Shown here: in pieces, positions 37,833 to 46,255 of the stretch
Position numbering within the stretch: position 1 is the first letter of the stretch
Layout of the letters: each line of letters begins with the position of its first letter
From: Cupriavidus gilardii
GTDB lineage: Bacteria > Pseudomonadota > Gammaproteobacteria > Burkholderiales > Burkholderiaceae
Reading direction: 5' to 3'
NCBI RefSeq assembly: GCF_013314895.1
Contig: NZ_JABTYE010000012.1
Location: 1-64,000, forward strand
DNA length: 64,000 nucleotides
Translations under genes and position numbers: made by a program
The notes under the pieces: generated by a model
Databases searched by the model: none
The model's input: the letters and a program-made list of their open reading frames with translations, nothing else
Told to the model about the DNA's origin: nothing

Positions 37833-39949
37833 CAGTTTCTCCTTGCCGCGACGGCGTTCGTCTGGTTGACGGCTTCGGCGACCTGCCGGCCGTCGATCGT
37901 CAGCGTGCTGTGCACCGTAATGGGCTGCGGTTGCTTGGCGGCTTCGGCCTTGAACAAGGCATCGCCGAGCAGCTTGCCTAGCTTATCGCCGCCGAGCTGG
38001 CCCAGGATGCCACCGGCGATCGCACCGATCGCGGTCCCGATGCCGGGCACTACCGAGCCAGCGGCCGCGCCCGCGGCGGCGCCGGCGATCGCGCCGCCGG
38101 CGCCGCCAGCTACGCGGGTGTATTCGCTGCGCTTCTGCGCGTCCGACAACATCTGGTTGTTGCTGACTGAGTACGCCTCCAGCCCAGCGCCGGCCAGCGC
38201 GAGGGCGCCGCCGAACCGAGCGGCACGGGTTGCCGCCGCCGCTGCGCCGACGCGGCCCGTCGCTTCGCTGGCCAGGCGGGCCGATCCCGCCCCGCCCATG
38301 CGGCCCGTCAGTACGCTGGCCAGGCTCCCGGCCATCGCTGCCGCCGCCAGCGCCTTTATGGCCGTGGTGGCGCCGACGAGCGACGCCGTCAGACCGGGAT
38401 ACTGAGCGCCGTACTCGGCCAGTTTGCTCGCTACGTCTCCGACCGCGCTGTTCAAGCCGCCCAGCGCGTCGTACTGACCCTTCTCCCATGCGTTCTGTCC
38501 CTGTTGGAACTTGAACGCAGCTTGCTCGCGGATAAATGCCTGGTTGACGTTGAGCGTGCTTTCATCGCCCTGCAGAATCCCGGCCTTCAGGTCGGTGTAC
38601 TGCTTGGGGTTAAACAGCATCGGCAGCAGCGCCAGCATGGCTTGGCGGTCCTGGATTGTCTTGCCGACGCCGCGGGACTGCAGGATGTCGGCCATGCTGC
38701 CGTACATCGCCGACTTTTCCTTATCGTCGCCGCTGGCTGCCGCCATCTTCTGCAGCCGGACGAACTCCTTGTCCGCCTCTGCGACTCGGCGCACCAGGCG
38801 CGTGAAGGCTTCGATGGGGTCGACACCTTCGCTGCGCGCCTGCGCGAGCGTGCCGTACAGATCGATGCCAGCCTCGCCCTTGCGCTTGTCGCCCATGGTG
38901 CGCGACGACAGCTTGGCAAAGTCCTTGGCCGTATCGGCCGAGGTGATCTTCTGCAGGAAGTTGACGACATTGTTGCCGGCGTCGTCGCTGCTGCCAGCGG
39001 CCGTCATGGCCAGTTGGCTCGCGGCCAGGATCGACGCCATGCCGTCGGTTCCGCGCAGGCCGGGCAGCCCGCCCATAGCCAGCATCTTGGGCAGCCAGGT
39101 GGCCATGTCCTTCAGCTCGAAACCGCCGAGCTGGCCGGCGCGCAGCGCCATGCCCAGCGCCTTCGGGATCTGCTCGATCGGAATCTTGGCGTTCTGGACT
39201 GCCGCCATGACCACACCGGTCATCTCCTGGGCACTGGAGCCGGCGGCGGTCGCCGCCTTGGTGATCATCGGCAGCAGCTGGCCAGCCTCGTCCGGAGAGA
39301 AGATCCCGCGCGCGATGAGCATGTCCAGGGCGCCGGCCGCGTCCTCGCGCGTGCCGCCTTGCGCCGTGGCGTTGGTGATGTAGCTTTCGAGCTGCGCCTT
39401 GCCGGCCCGCCGGCGGGCAAGCTGCTCTTCCTCCGTCAGACGCCGGCCGTTCTCCTCAGTGTCCGAGAAGGCGGTGTTGGCCATCTGCGCCAAGCGCATG
39501 TCGTAGCTGGCGACTTGCCCCATCGGTCGGGCCATCATGGCGGTACCCGTGCCAACTGCAGCGCCGACAAGAGGCAAACCACGCGCGCCGGCGACCATGC
39601 CACGCTGGAGCTGGTTGACGCCGGCCATTTCGCGTCGCAGCTCCGCCACGCGGGTGCGCATGGCATCGTAAGCTCGGGACTGCTCGCGGGCGGACATCGT
39701 GCCGGCGTTGGCCAGGCGCCGGTATGCTGCCTCCGTTTGCCGGATTTCGCGCTGGATCGTCTGCTCGGCCCGCACGCCGAGCACTGCGCGGGCGTCGCTC
39801 ATCCGGCGGGACTCGCGGGCGAGCCCAGACATCGAGCGTTCGGCACGCTCGCTTCCGGCGGCGACTTCGGTGAAGACCCGCGTCATCGCGCGCGTCGCCT
39901 CATCGGCTCTAGCCCGTACCCGCAGGCCGACTTCCATCTCGGTCGCCAT
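37832..39949 (-). CDS. tail tape measure protein
   Basis: A 705-residue TP901-type tape measure that sets tail length. The N-terminus is helical (RARADEATRAMTRVFTEVAAGSERAERSMSG), the middle has the tape-measure core (MRLAQMANTAFSDTEENGRRLTEEEQ ... AAGALDMLIARGIFS), and hydrophobic Gly/Ala-rich segments near the C-terminus (GAIAGAAAGAAAGSVVPGIGTAIGAIAGGILG) may reach the host membrane on injection. It begins 4 nt after the end of the frameshifted chaperone. Confidence 0.92.
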   Translation of the reverse strand: MATEMEVGLRVRARADEATRAMTRVFTEVAAGSERAERSMSGLARESRRMSDARAVLGVRAEQTIQREIRQTEAAYRRLANAGTMSAREQSRAYDAMRTRVAELRREMAGVNQLQRGMVAGARGLPLVGAAVGTGTAMMARPMGQVASYDMRLAQMANTAFSDTEENGRRLTEEEQLARRRAGKAQLESYITNATAQGGTREDAAGALDMLIARGIFSPDEAGQLLPMITKAATAAGSSAQEMTGVVMAAVQNAKIPIEQIPKALGMALRAGQLGGFELKDMATWLPKMLAMGGLPGLRGTDGMASILAASQLAMTAAGSSDDAGNNVVNFLQKITSADTAKDFAKLSSRTMGDKRKGEAGIDLYGTLAQARSEGVDPIEAFTRLVRRVAEADKEFVRLQKMAAASGDDKEKSAMYGSMADILQSRGVGKTIQDRQAMLALLPMLFNPKQYTDLKAGILQGDESTLNVNQAFIREQAAFKFQQGQNAWEKGQYDALGGLNSAVGDVASKLAEYGAQYPGLTASLVGATTAIKALAAAAMAGSLASVLTGRMGGAGSARLASEATGRVGAAAAATRAARFGGALALAGAGLEAYSVSNNQMLSDAQKRSEYTRVAGGAGGAIAGAAAGAAAGSVVPGIGTAIGAIAGGILGQLGGDKLGKLLGDALFKAEAAKQPQPITVHSTLTIDGRQVAEAVNQTNAVAARRN

Positions 39950-39952
39950 GGC

Positions 39953-40464
39953 TTACTTTCGCTTCCTATTGCGCTTGCTGACGATACGACGCTGGGTGAC
40001 GCCGCCTTCCGGCGGCGCCGACTTACCGCCGCCGTGCAGGCGGAGGATGGCGGTCAAATAACCCTCCAGCTCCTGGGCCGTCAGCTGGCGGACGCCGGAC
40101 TCGGGAAAGCCGTATCGCCCAAGGAGGACGACGGCTGCCCGGTAGTCGGAGAGGTAGCGCTCGCGCGCCTCCGCTTTTTTTTGAGCGCCTCCCGCTTCTC
40201 GACCAGGACGTCGTAGTCCTCGTCCACCAGCCCGCCTACCAGCTTGGCCGTGATCGCTTCGGCCGGGATATCACCCAAGCGCACCAGGCACCGCGCGAGC
40301 ATCGCAACGTTAAGGCGCAGCGTCGACGTCGCGCCCACCTCGTCAATCGCGGCGATGTTGTCGTCGATCGTCGGCAGGCGCAGCTCGAAGTCATAGTGCA
40401 ACTGGCCCGAGCCCGCCGGATACTCGGCGCCGTACAGCAGTTCTCCGGTTTCGGTCAGCATCAC
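39953..40464 (-). CDS. tail assembly chaperone, -1 frameshift product (Mu gp41' type)
   Basis: Translation that slips -1 on the A-run at 40175-40182 (A AAA AAG heptamer at 40174-40180, read on the minus strand) fuses the first 97 residues of the short chaperone to 73 residues of the next frame, which run AEARERYLSDYRAAVVLLGRY and end KRNRKRK at the TAA at 39953. The product is about 170 residues. The extension is coding-like and fills the space up to the tape-measure gene. Short and long chaperones guiding tape-measure and tube assembly are known from Mu, P2 and lambda. Confidence 0.85.
40081..40464 (-). CDS. tail assembly chaperone, short form (Mu gp41 type)
   Basis: The zero-frame product, 127 residues, starting MMLTETGELLYG. 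After LKKKRRR the sequence becomes low complexity (SATSPTTGQPSSSLGD), as expected when the biologically selected extension is in the other frame. The start overlaps the tube protein stop by 4 nt. Confidence 0.85.
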   Translation of the reverse strand: MMLTETGELLYGAEYPAGSGQLHYDFELRLPTIDDNIAAIDEVGATSTLRLNVAMLARCLVRLGDIPAEAITAKLVGGLVDEDYDVLVEKREALKKKRRRASATSPTTGQPSSSLGDTAFPSPASAS

Positions 40465-40835
40465 TCGATCACCTCACGCAGAGCCGCCATACGGATATCG
40501 CGGCGGGCTTCGTTGTCGACGCTGTACTTCGCACCCACTTCGGTGGTGAAGCAGTCGTAGTAGCTGGTCCGCTGGCCGACGCCTTCCAGCGGGTGAACAG
40601 TGACCTTGGCGCCCTCGATCTTCGACCAGGCCGGCTCCCCCGATTCCGGGATGGCGACCGTCACGGTCAGGTCGATCTCAGAGATACCCCGGGCGAAGCC
40701 CTTCGCCCGGCCGGTACGGTTCATGGTCTTGACCAGTTTGCGGCCGGTCTTCGTGGACACGTTCAGATCGAGGACCTCCACCTCTTGGCCGTCGATCTCA
40801 AGCACGATCGCGCCCGCGTATTCTTCCAATGCCAT
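40461..40835 (-). CDS. tail tube protein (Mu M, gp40)
   Basis: A 124-residue contractile-tail tube subunit. GAIVLEIDGQEVEVLDLNVSTKTGRKLVKTMNRTGRAKGFARG is the hallmark of the Mu gpM tube family. It follows the sheath gene by 27 nt, the usual sheath-tube order. Confidence 0.92.
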   Translation of the reverse strand: MALEEYAGAIVLEIDGQEVEVLDLNVSTKTGRKLVKTMNRTGRAKGFARGISEIDLTVTVAIPESGEPAWSKIEGAKVTVHPLEGVGQRTSYYDCFTTEVGAKYSVDNEARRDIRMAALREVIE

Positions 40836-40862
40836 ATGGCTCTCCTAGCGTTGTCCTTAGCG

Positions 40863-42296
40863 TTACAGCAGCAGGTCGATCCGGCCGGCGAACACGTGCA
40901 GGCCATTGACGACGTCGCACGGGATCTTGGCGTTCAGGCGGTTGACGTCCTGGCTGTCGTCTTCCACGATCAGGCCGTCCTTGTTGGCCTCGACGTTTTC
41001 GACGATCTCCAACTCTTCGAGCTTCGTCAGCACGTCGAGCAGCTCGCTGCGCACGCGCGGCGCGGTTCGCCGTGACTTCTTGTCACGTGGGAACCGCAGC
41101 GCGATCCGCTCCCGGCATGCCTTGCGCACGTAATCGAGCGTCCCGATCGTGGTGATGTCGAGCAGCGAGACGTCATCGACGCCTTGCGGGTCCTTGATGT
41201 AGGTGGAGATCGCTCGCACGATCTGGACCTTGTCGCCAGGGCCAATCTCGAACGGCGACAGGCCGTTGTAGAGCGCGTTCTCCTGCTCGGTGCGGCCGGG
41301 CCGGTCTTCCGGGTCCGTGACGTCCAAGCCCTCCAGGGGCAGCGTGTTCAGGGGCCGCGCCGGGTCTTCCTCGCTTGCGATGACTGCCGCATACGCTGCG
41401 GCAATCTCGCACGGCAGCTTGCGCGATCCGGGATGCCAGCCCATCGTGACGCGGCCACCATTGATGGCCTTGGCCAGCGTCGAGGCGGCGGCCAGCGTGC
41501 CAGGATGGCCGGCGGCACCGCGGGCGCCGCGCATTTCCATCGGGCCGGACACGGCGTCGAGATGGGCGCGAAGCGCCGTAAGCGCAGTGGCCGTCGTGAA
41601 CGGCGACGCGATGATGTTGTGGCCCGCGGCGAAGACCGCCGCCAACGCGGGCGCGAGGTCCGGGTCGTTGAGACCGCCGGCCATCGGGACGACCGTAGCC
41701 GTCACACCGTTGCCGGTCGACGTCGCGCGCAGCTTGATCCCATTGCCGGCTTCGCCCTTGTTCCGTGCCGTCAGCACCACCTTGGTCTTGTCGTTGACGT
41801 CCAGGGCGGCGACAACTGGTAGGTCGGGCTGCTTGCCGAACTGCTCAACCAGGTTCGCTGCCAACGCTTCGGCCGTATCGTTGGCTGCGAAGGCGATATC
41901 GACGCGGGTGTCACCGATCCGAACCGTCAGACCACCACTACCGCTAGCCGGTCCGGCAAGCGCCACGGAGCCCGCCGCCGCCACGCCGGCTTCCGCATCG
42001 TCGACTGCGATCATGGTCAGTTGCACGTAGCGGTTTGCCGTGATGGCAGCTGTCGCCATCAGGTGAGCATACGAGCCACGCCCAAACAGGTCCGCGGCTT
42101 CCTGGTCGCTGAACACGTCGACGGGGACGAGCGCCGGATGGGCGCCGGACGCCAGGCGTTGGCCAACCAGCAGCACTTTCTGCAGATTGGTCGGCAGGGT
42201 GCGCACCGCCAGCTTGGTGTTGTACTCGAAGTACTTGCCGGGCTTGCGGATGCTCGACGGGATCGAATCGAAGCTGATATTGGGGCTGGCCATCAT
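40863..42296 (-). CDS. contractile tail sheath protein (Mu L, gp39)
   Basis: A 477-residue sheath subunit. The N-terminal SFDSIPSSIRKPGKYFEYNTKLAV and the central GARGAAGHPGTLAAASTLAKAINGGRVTMGWHPGSRKLPCEIAAAYAAVIA, NTLPLEGLDV and ENALYNGLSPFEI are typical of the Mu gpL family. The ATGATG start (42296 or 42293) overlaps the TGA of the DUF2635 gene. Confidence 0.93.
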   Translation of the reverse strand: MMASPNISFDSIPSSIRKPGKYFEYNTKLAVRTLPTNLQKVLLVGQRLASGAHPALVPVDVFSDQEAADLFGRGSYAHLMATAAITANRYVQLTMIAVDDAEAGVAAAGSVALAGPASGSGGLTVRIGDTRVDIAFAANDTAEALAANLVEQFGKQPDLPVVAALDVNDKTKVVLTARNKGEAGNGIKLRATSTGNGVTATVVPMAGGLNDPDLAPALAAVFAAGHNIIASPFTTATALTALRAHLDAVSGPMEMRGARGAAGHPGTLAAASTLAKAINGGRVTMGWHPGSRKLPCEIAAAYAAVIASEEDPARPLNTLPLEGLDVTDPEDRPGRTEQENALYNGLSPFEIGPGDKVQIVRAISTYIKDPQGVDDVSLLDITTIGTLDYVRKACRERIALRFPRDKKSRRTAPRVRSELLDVLTKLEELEIVENVEANKDGLIVEDDSQDVNRLNAKIPCDVVNGLHVFAGRIDLLL

Positions 42297-42484
42297 TTGC
42301 CTCCGGTGGCCCGCTTGCGGGCGTTGGGTTCGTTGACCTCGACCAGGTCGCCGTCGCGCAAACGACGCAGGTAGTACGCGGTGCGATCGACGGTCTGGGC
42401 CTCGGCGTCCGAGATGTATTGGCGCGGGTTGTGTTCCTTGGGAACCAGCACGGCGGGCGCCGCTTTAACGCGGATCTGTTCCAT
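42293..42484 (-). CDS. DUF2635 protein (Mu gp38)
   Basis: A 63-residue protein matching Mu gp38 in size and place. VLVPKEHNPRQYISDAEAQTVDRTAYYLRRLRDGDLVEV is the conserved core. Function is unknown. It overlaps both neighbours. Confidence 0.88.
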   Translation of the reverse strand: MEQIRVKAAPAVLVPKEHNPRQYISDAEAQTVDRTAYYLRRLRDGDLVEVNEPNARKRATGGK

Positions 42485-43127
42485 GGGTGATTTCGTCCTT
42501 TGCGTCCGGCTCCGACTGGCCCGGATGCAGGTGGTAATTCAGCGTGGTACGCAGGAGATCAGGAGTCGGTGGGTCGAGCTGGCCGTCGTAGTCCTCGAAC
42601 ACGCGGTCCGGGTGATCCGTTCCGACCGGCTCCGGGAAGGCTCCGAGCGGCAATACTTCCTCGGTCCAAGCGGTGTGGAACTCCAGCGCAAAGCAGGAGA
42701 ACGATTCCCTGGACACGATGATGTGGCGCAGGGTGCGGACCCGGCCCGGTACCAATTCCCGAATGGGCAATCCGAGATCCTGCTGCGCCAGCAAGCGCCG
42801 GACGGCGTAGATCAGCTGGTTGGTGCCGACCTCGTGCTTGCTGGCACCGCCGTGGCGCGCAGCCTGCTCATTGCGCAGGCTGCGCGCACCGACCATGACG
42901 GCAAACAGCGCTTCGTCTTTCCATGCCTGTTTGCTGGTGCCGGTCCAGCGGGCCTCACGGACACCGCCGAAGGTCACCCAGGCGGCAGGAAAGCGACGGA
43001 CCACCTCGCCGATCTCGTCGTCCAGCTCCCCGCCATAGGTTTCGACCGAACTGACCATGCGACCGAGGCCACGACGCAAGCGGTCGACCAGGGCTAGCTC
43101 GACAGCCGTGATGATGGGCACGCTCAC
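42465..43127 (-). CDS. Mu gp37-like (DUF1834) protein
   Basis: A 220-residue protein in the Mu gp37 position, likely a tail completion or terminator protein. The core VSSVETYGGELDDEIGEVVRRFPAAWVTFGG and the late ETYGG/RRLLAQQDLGLPI pattern fit the family. It starts with GTG at 43127, overlapping the gp36-like stop by 4 nt. Confidence 0.87.
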   Translation of the reverse strand: MSVPIITAVELALVDRLRRGLGRMVSSVETYGGELDDEIGEVVRRFPAAWVTFGGVREARWTGTSKQAWKDEALFAVMVGARSLRNEQAARHGGASKHEVGTNQLIYAVRRLLAQQDLGLPIRELVPGRVRTLRHIIVSRESFSCFALEFHTAWTEEVLPLGAFPEPVGTDHPDRVFEDYDGQLDPPTPDLLRTTLNYHLHPGQSEPDAKDEITHGTDPR

Positions 43128-43549
43128 ATGTTGCTCCAGCCGCGGCGAAACACCTTCTCGCCTGCGTTAAACATCACCGGGTTGTCGGCCGCCGGCACCT
43201 GGCCAGTGGCAGGCGCTGGACCGATCGACACCGCGCCGCTGGCGACCTTCTCCAGGAAGCGCACCGCGTTCTTGTAGCGGTCGTTGATCTCCTCGGTCGT
43301 GCGCATGCCCGTGCCGCAGAGCCGGTACCGGGCGATGTCACAGCACAGGCCCGCCAGGAACCGCGGGGCCTGCGCAAGCGGAACGGCATAGCGGCCGGCC
43401 AGATAGGAATCGATCTCAGCGCTGGCGTCTGCCAGTCCAGACTCCAGCACGGCCACGTCGATCTGTCCGGCGCGCTCACGGTCGGTCAGCTCGATCAGCT
43501 CGTCTTCACCGAAGCGGGCCGCCATGTCGCTCTGCGTTGCGTAGGCCAT
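43124..43549 (-). CDS. Mu gp36-like (DUF1320) protein
   Basis: A 141-residue head-tail connector protein. MAYATQSDMAARFGEDELIELTDRE and AEIDSYLAGRYAVPLAQAPRFLAGLCCDIARYRL are the family signature. Confidence 0.92.
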   Translation of the reverse strand: MAYATQSDMAARFGEDELIELTDRERAGQIDVAVLESGLADASAEIDSYLAGRYAVPLAQAPRFLAGLCCDIARYRLCGTGMRTTEEINDRYKNAVRFLEKVASGAVSIGPAPATGQVPAADNPVMFNAGEKVFRRGWSNM

Positions 43550-43552
43550 GGC

Positions 43553-43987
43553 TTACTTGCCGTTGCGCGCCTTTGCGGGCGTGCCGGTCTGGCCGGAGGC
43601 GGCTTCTTTCGCGACCAGGGCCGCTTCGCGGTCTGCCACGGCGCGCTCGGCGGCTGCCACGGCTTCCTCGCGGTCCTTGATCTCGCTTTCGCGCATGTCC
43701 AGGTCATTGGCGCGGTCGTTCAGCTCGGCCGCCCACTGGCGCAGGCGCGCTTCGGCACCGTCGATCGTGGCCTGCGGCACGTCGACCACGCTGCCGTCTT
43801 CGCCGATCACGACTTCAGCTTCGACAGCGACCAGACTCGGGTCGCCCTTGATCGCGGCCAGTTGTGCCGCAGAAAGCTGTTCCAGCGGGATATTTTTCGG
43901 CTCGGCACCGAACTCGAATCCAGCGCGGCGAAAGGTGTGCTTGCGGCTGACGACGCGGAGCACCTTCACATTCTTGGTGGCCATCAT
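43553..43987 (-). CDS. Mu gp35-like (HI1506-type) protein
   Basis: A 144-residue protein whose first half (KVLRVVSRKHTFRRAGFEFGAEPKNIPLEQLSAAQLAAIKGDPSLVAVE) matches the HI1506/gp35 type. The second half is a long charged helix (LNDRANDLDMRESEIKDREEAVAAAERAVADREAALVAKEAA), probably a coiled coil, which lengthens it. The tandem ATG starts at 43987 and 43984 are both possible. Confidence 0.82.
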   Translation of the reverse strand: MMATKNVKVLRVVSRKHTFRRAGFEFGAEPKNIPLEQLSAAQLAAIKGDPSLVAVEAEVVIGEDGSVVDVPQATIDGAEARLRQWAAELNDRANDLDMRESEIKDREEAVAAAERAVADREAALVAKEAASGQTGTPAKARNGK

Positions 43988-44013
43988 GGCTCTCCATGCA
44001 ATCGGTTTAACCT

Positions 44014-44085
44014 GCCGGAACCCAGTCACTACTGCCGAAGGTTCCGGGTTGCCTTCCTCCGTGCTTACGGCGTTGCGCGGCAGTG
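44014..44085 (-). ncRNA. pseudoknotted RNA downstream of the major head gene
   Basis: In the 120-nt gap between the major head gene and gp35. A perfect 8-bp stem pairs 44015-44022 with 44040-44047. ACTGCCG in its loop (44031-44037) is exactly complementary to CGGCAGT at 44078-44084, giving a 7-bp pseudoknot, and CCGT-GCTT-ACGG at 44059-44070 forms a small hairpin between. A conserved Mu-gpT-DE RNA motif has been described at this location in Mu-like phages; I recall only the name and place, so identity is a proposal. The role is unknown. Confidence 0.6.
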
Positions 44086-44107
44086 TCTCGGTGGGAGTGC
44101 TATCCCG

Positions 44108-45178
44108 TCAGCCCAGCCAGGGCGTGTTCAGCAGCTGAGCGGTGTTGCGGTAAATGTTGGTCGCGCCGTTGGCGTTCTTTTCGGCCTGCAGGATCTCCAA
44201 CGCCTTGCCTTCCAGCGACGGGGGCACCACCAGGAGCGACGGCCGCACACCCAGGGGCTTGCCGTTGTCGCCCTTCATTTCCATCAGCTTGGCGCGCGCG
44301 GCGCCGTAGGTCTCGGCCGTCAGCTCTTCCTTGGAGGCGTAGGCCAGCTGCCACAGACCGAAGCCGACGTTGGAGCGCGCGTCCACGCCGTAGCGGAACT
44401 TCTTGCTGGTGAAGACCTGCTCGTCCGTCTCCTGGTCCATCGCCACGAACTTGTAGTCCTTGCGCACCTGGTAGATCAGCGGCTTGACCATCTTCGAGGT
44501 GTCGAGCAGGTACCAGGCCGTGCCGGAGCCGCCTTGGAAGTTGGAGACCGAGGCAGTCTTGCCGTCGGCGCCCAGCACCGGGTGATCGGTATCGAAGAAG
44601 TACTGGCCGTCGTAGCAGGGGTTGGAGAAGCCACTGGCCAGCAAGCCGAAGACCAGTTCGTCGGGATGCTGCTTCGCGTCCTGGCCCAGCTGGGAGATCA
44701 TCGGTCCGTAGACGTTGTAGGTGTCGTCCTCGATCTCGTCGCGGTCGATGGTGATCGTGTTTTCCCACGGCTTGTTCTTGATGGTGAAGTCGTGGACCAT
44801 CAGGTTCTGCAGCACGCGATCGCCGATCCATTCCCGGAAGCGCGTGGTCTGGCCCAGCCAGGGATATACCTCCTTCGAGGTGGTCGACGGCACCCGCATG
44901 GCGATCTTGTCCCAATCGCTCGGTACGCCCTCGAAGGCTTTCTGGAACAGGACCTTGTAGCCCTGGAACAGGGCTTGCAGGTTGCCGCGGTTGACCACCA
45001 GGCCGGCCACGCCCACGCCCATCAGGCGCTGGTCCACATCGGCGAACTGCAGCGGAACTGCAGCCGCCACCACAGCGGCGGGCATCTCGGCGAAGGCGTA
45101 GTTGGCGATCAGCAAAGCCACCGTCGCTACCGCCACCGCGACCGCCACGATGTGCCACTTGTTTCGGATGAATTTCAT
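44108..45178 (-). CDS. major head protein (Mu T, gp34) with signal-like N-terminus
   Basis: The capsid subunit. From about residue 55 it follows Mu gpT: NLQALFQGYKVLFQKAFEGVPSDWDKIAM, EVYPWLGQTTRFREWIGDRV, RDEIEDDTYNVYGPMISQLGQ, FSNPCYDGQYFFDTDHPV. The ATG at 45178 has GGAG at good spacing and gives 356 residues. The first 31 residues read as a Sec signal: Lys/Arg at 2, 5 and 7, a hydrophobic core at 9-25, and NYAFA/E as a cleavage-like end. An internal ATG at 45085 (MPAAVVAAAV) would give a 325-residue protein without this segment but has no Shine-Dalgarno. Mu gpT lacks such an extension. Confidence 0.92.
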   Translation of the reverse strand: MKFIRNKWHIVAVAVAVATVALLIANYAFAEMPAAVVAAAVPLQFADVDQRLMGVGVAGLVVNRGNLQALFQGYKVLFQKAFEGVPSDWDKIAMRVPSTTSKEVYPWLGQTTRFREWIGDRVLQNLMVHDFTIKNKPWENTITIDRDEIEDDTYNVYGPMISQLGQDAKQHPDELVFGLLASGFSNPCYDGQYFFDTDHPVLGADGKTASVSNFQGGSGTAWYLLDTSKMVKPLIYQVRKDYKFVAMDQETDEQVFTSKKFRYGVDARSNVGFGLWQLAYASKEELTAETYGAARAKLMEMKGDNGKPLGVRPSLLVVPPSLEGKALEILQAEKNANGATNIYRNTAQLLNTPWLG

Positions 45179-45215
45179 TGAAGTCTCCGGGTTGGGAAAA
45201 AGGGAATGGCGTGGG

Positions 45216-45626
45216 TCAGAACTCGACCCAAACGCCGGTTGCGTCGACGTCGCGGACCTTGCCTGCGACGGCGCGCGTGTCGGTGCCGTTGGTCTTGGCC
45301 ACGGTCTGGTCGTCGACCAGGTAGCAGTCGGCGCCCACATCGGCGAGGGTCAGCTGATCGGCGCCGCCGGAGTTGGCAACGTGCCAGACGCCGCGGCGGA
45401 CCTTGACGCGGTTCGCGCCGTCCGGCTGCCCGGTGTTGTCGACTTGCTCCTGCGCAATGCCAACGGCGCGAAGCGTGGCGGCGGTCGCCCCCTTGGTGGC
45501 CAAGCCAGTGGCCGAGTCGATCGCGACGATGGCGCCCGCGAAAATCTTGGTGTTGGCGGTCACCGGAAATTCGAAGTCGGTTCCGGCGCGGAAGGTGGTG
45601 TTGCGATCGGCGGTCAGCGCGGTCAT
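45216..45626 (-). CDS. DUF2190-type head protein
   Basis: A 136-residue protein resembling DUF2190 capsid-associated (decoration or stabilising) proteins. TFRAGTDFEFPVTANTKIFAGAIVAIDSATGLATKG and VKVRRGVWHVANSG are typical. The ATG at 45626 has GGAG upstream. It sits between the scaffold and the major head gene. Confidence 0.85.
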   Translation of the reverse strand: MTALTADRNTTFRAGTDFEFPVTANTKIFAGAIVAIDSATGLATKGATAATLRAVGIAQEQVDNTGQPDGANRVKVRRGVWHVANSGGADQLTLADVGADCYLVDDQTVAKTNGTDTRAVAGKVRDVDATGVWVEF

Positions 45627-45661
45627 GCGGATCTCCAAACGTTAAGAAAGGCGGGTACGCG

Positions 45662-46255
45662 TCAGGCGACGGCCTGGCCGGCCTGCGCGTATTCGCTCGG
45701 ATCGATGCCCAGCGCGCTGCAGATCGCCAGCGCGTTACCGTCGTGGGCACCAGGCGCTTGCTGGGTGTTCACGGCCGGCTTCACAACCACGGTTTGCGTG
45801 GTGCGCAAGGCGGCGATCGGCGGCGTGTTGTCGACGTAGCTCTTGAGGGCCGCGAAATTCGACTTGCCCAAGTCGCGCGCCCATTGCTCTTGCGCCGGCA
45901 GCAGTCGACCATCGCTGAGTGCCTCCTGGACCAGCGCCTCGACGGATTGCTGGCCAGACTGGGCCTGCGCCTCGGCCAGTTGGGCCGTCAGCGCGGCCAC
46001 TTGCTCGCGCAGGCCATTGCTGACCTCGATCGGCACGAACCTGGCCAGATCCACCTGATTGGCGCTCAGGGCGGCGATCTGCTGTTGGTTCTGTTCCAGC
46101 AGCTCGGCGAGATTGACGGACGCGGCCGCGGTGCCTTGCCCGCCGGACAGCTGGTCGATCAGCTTCTGCAGTTGCGCCTTGATCTCGTCGGCAGTGGCGC
46201 CAACGGGCATGTTCAGCAGCCAACGCAACTGCTCCAGCAACGCTTCGATATCCAT
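45662..46255 (-). CDS. head scaffold protein nested in the protease gene (Mu Z, gp33)
   Basis: An internal in-frame ATG at 46255 (MDIEALLEQLRWLLNMPVG) is preceded by GAAGGA at 8-9 nt, a better site than that of the protease itself. It would give a 197-residue scaffold sharing the protease C-terminus, the arrangement known from Mu I/Z and lambda C/Nu3. Helical segments with Gln-rich repeats fill the middle; the C-terminus ends YAQAGQAVA. Confidence 0.8.
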   Translation of the reverse strand: MDIEALLEQLRWLLNMPVGATADEIKAQLQKLIDQLSGGQGTAAASVNLAELLEQNQQQIAALSANQVDLARFVPIEVSNGLREQVAALTAQLAEAQAQSGQQSVEALVQEALSDGRLLPAQEQWARDLGKSNFAALKSYVDNTPPIAALRTTQTVVVKPAVNTQQAPGAHDGNALAICSALGIDPSEYAQAGQAVA

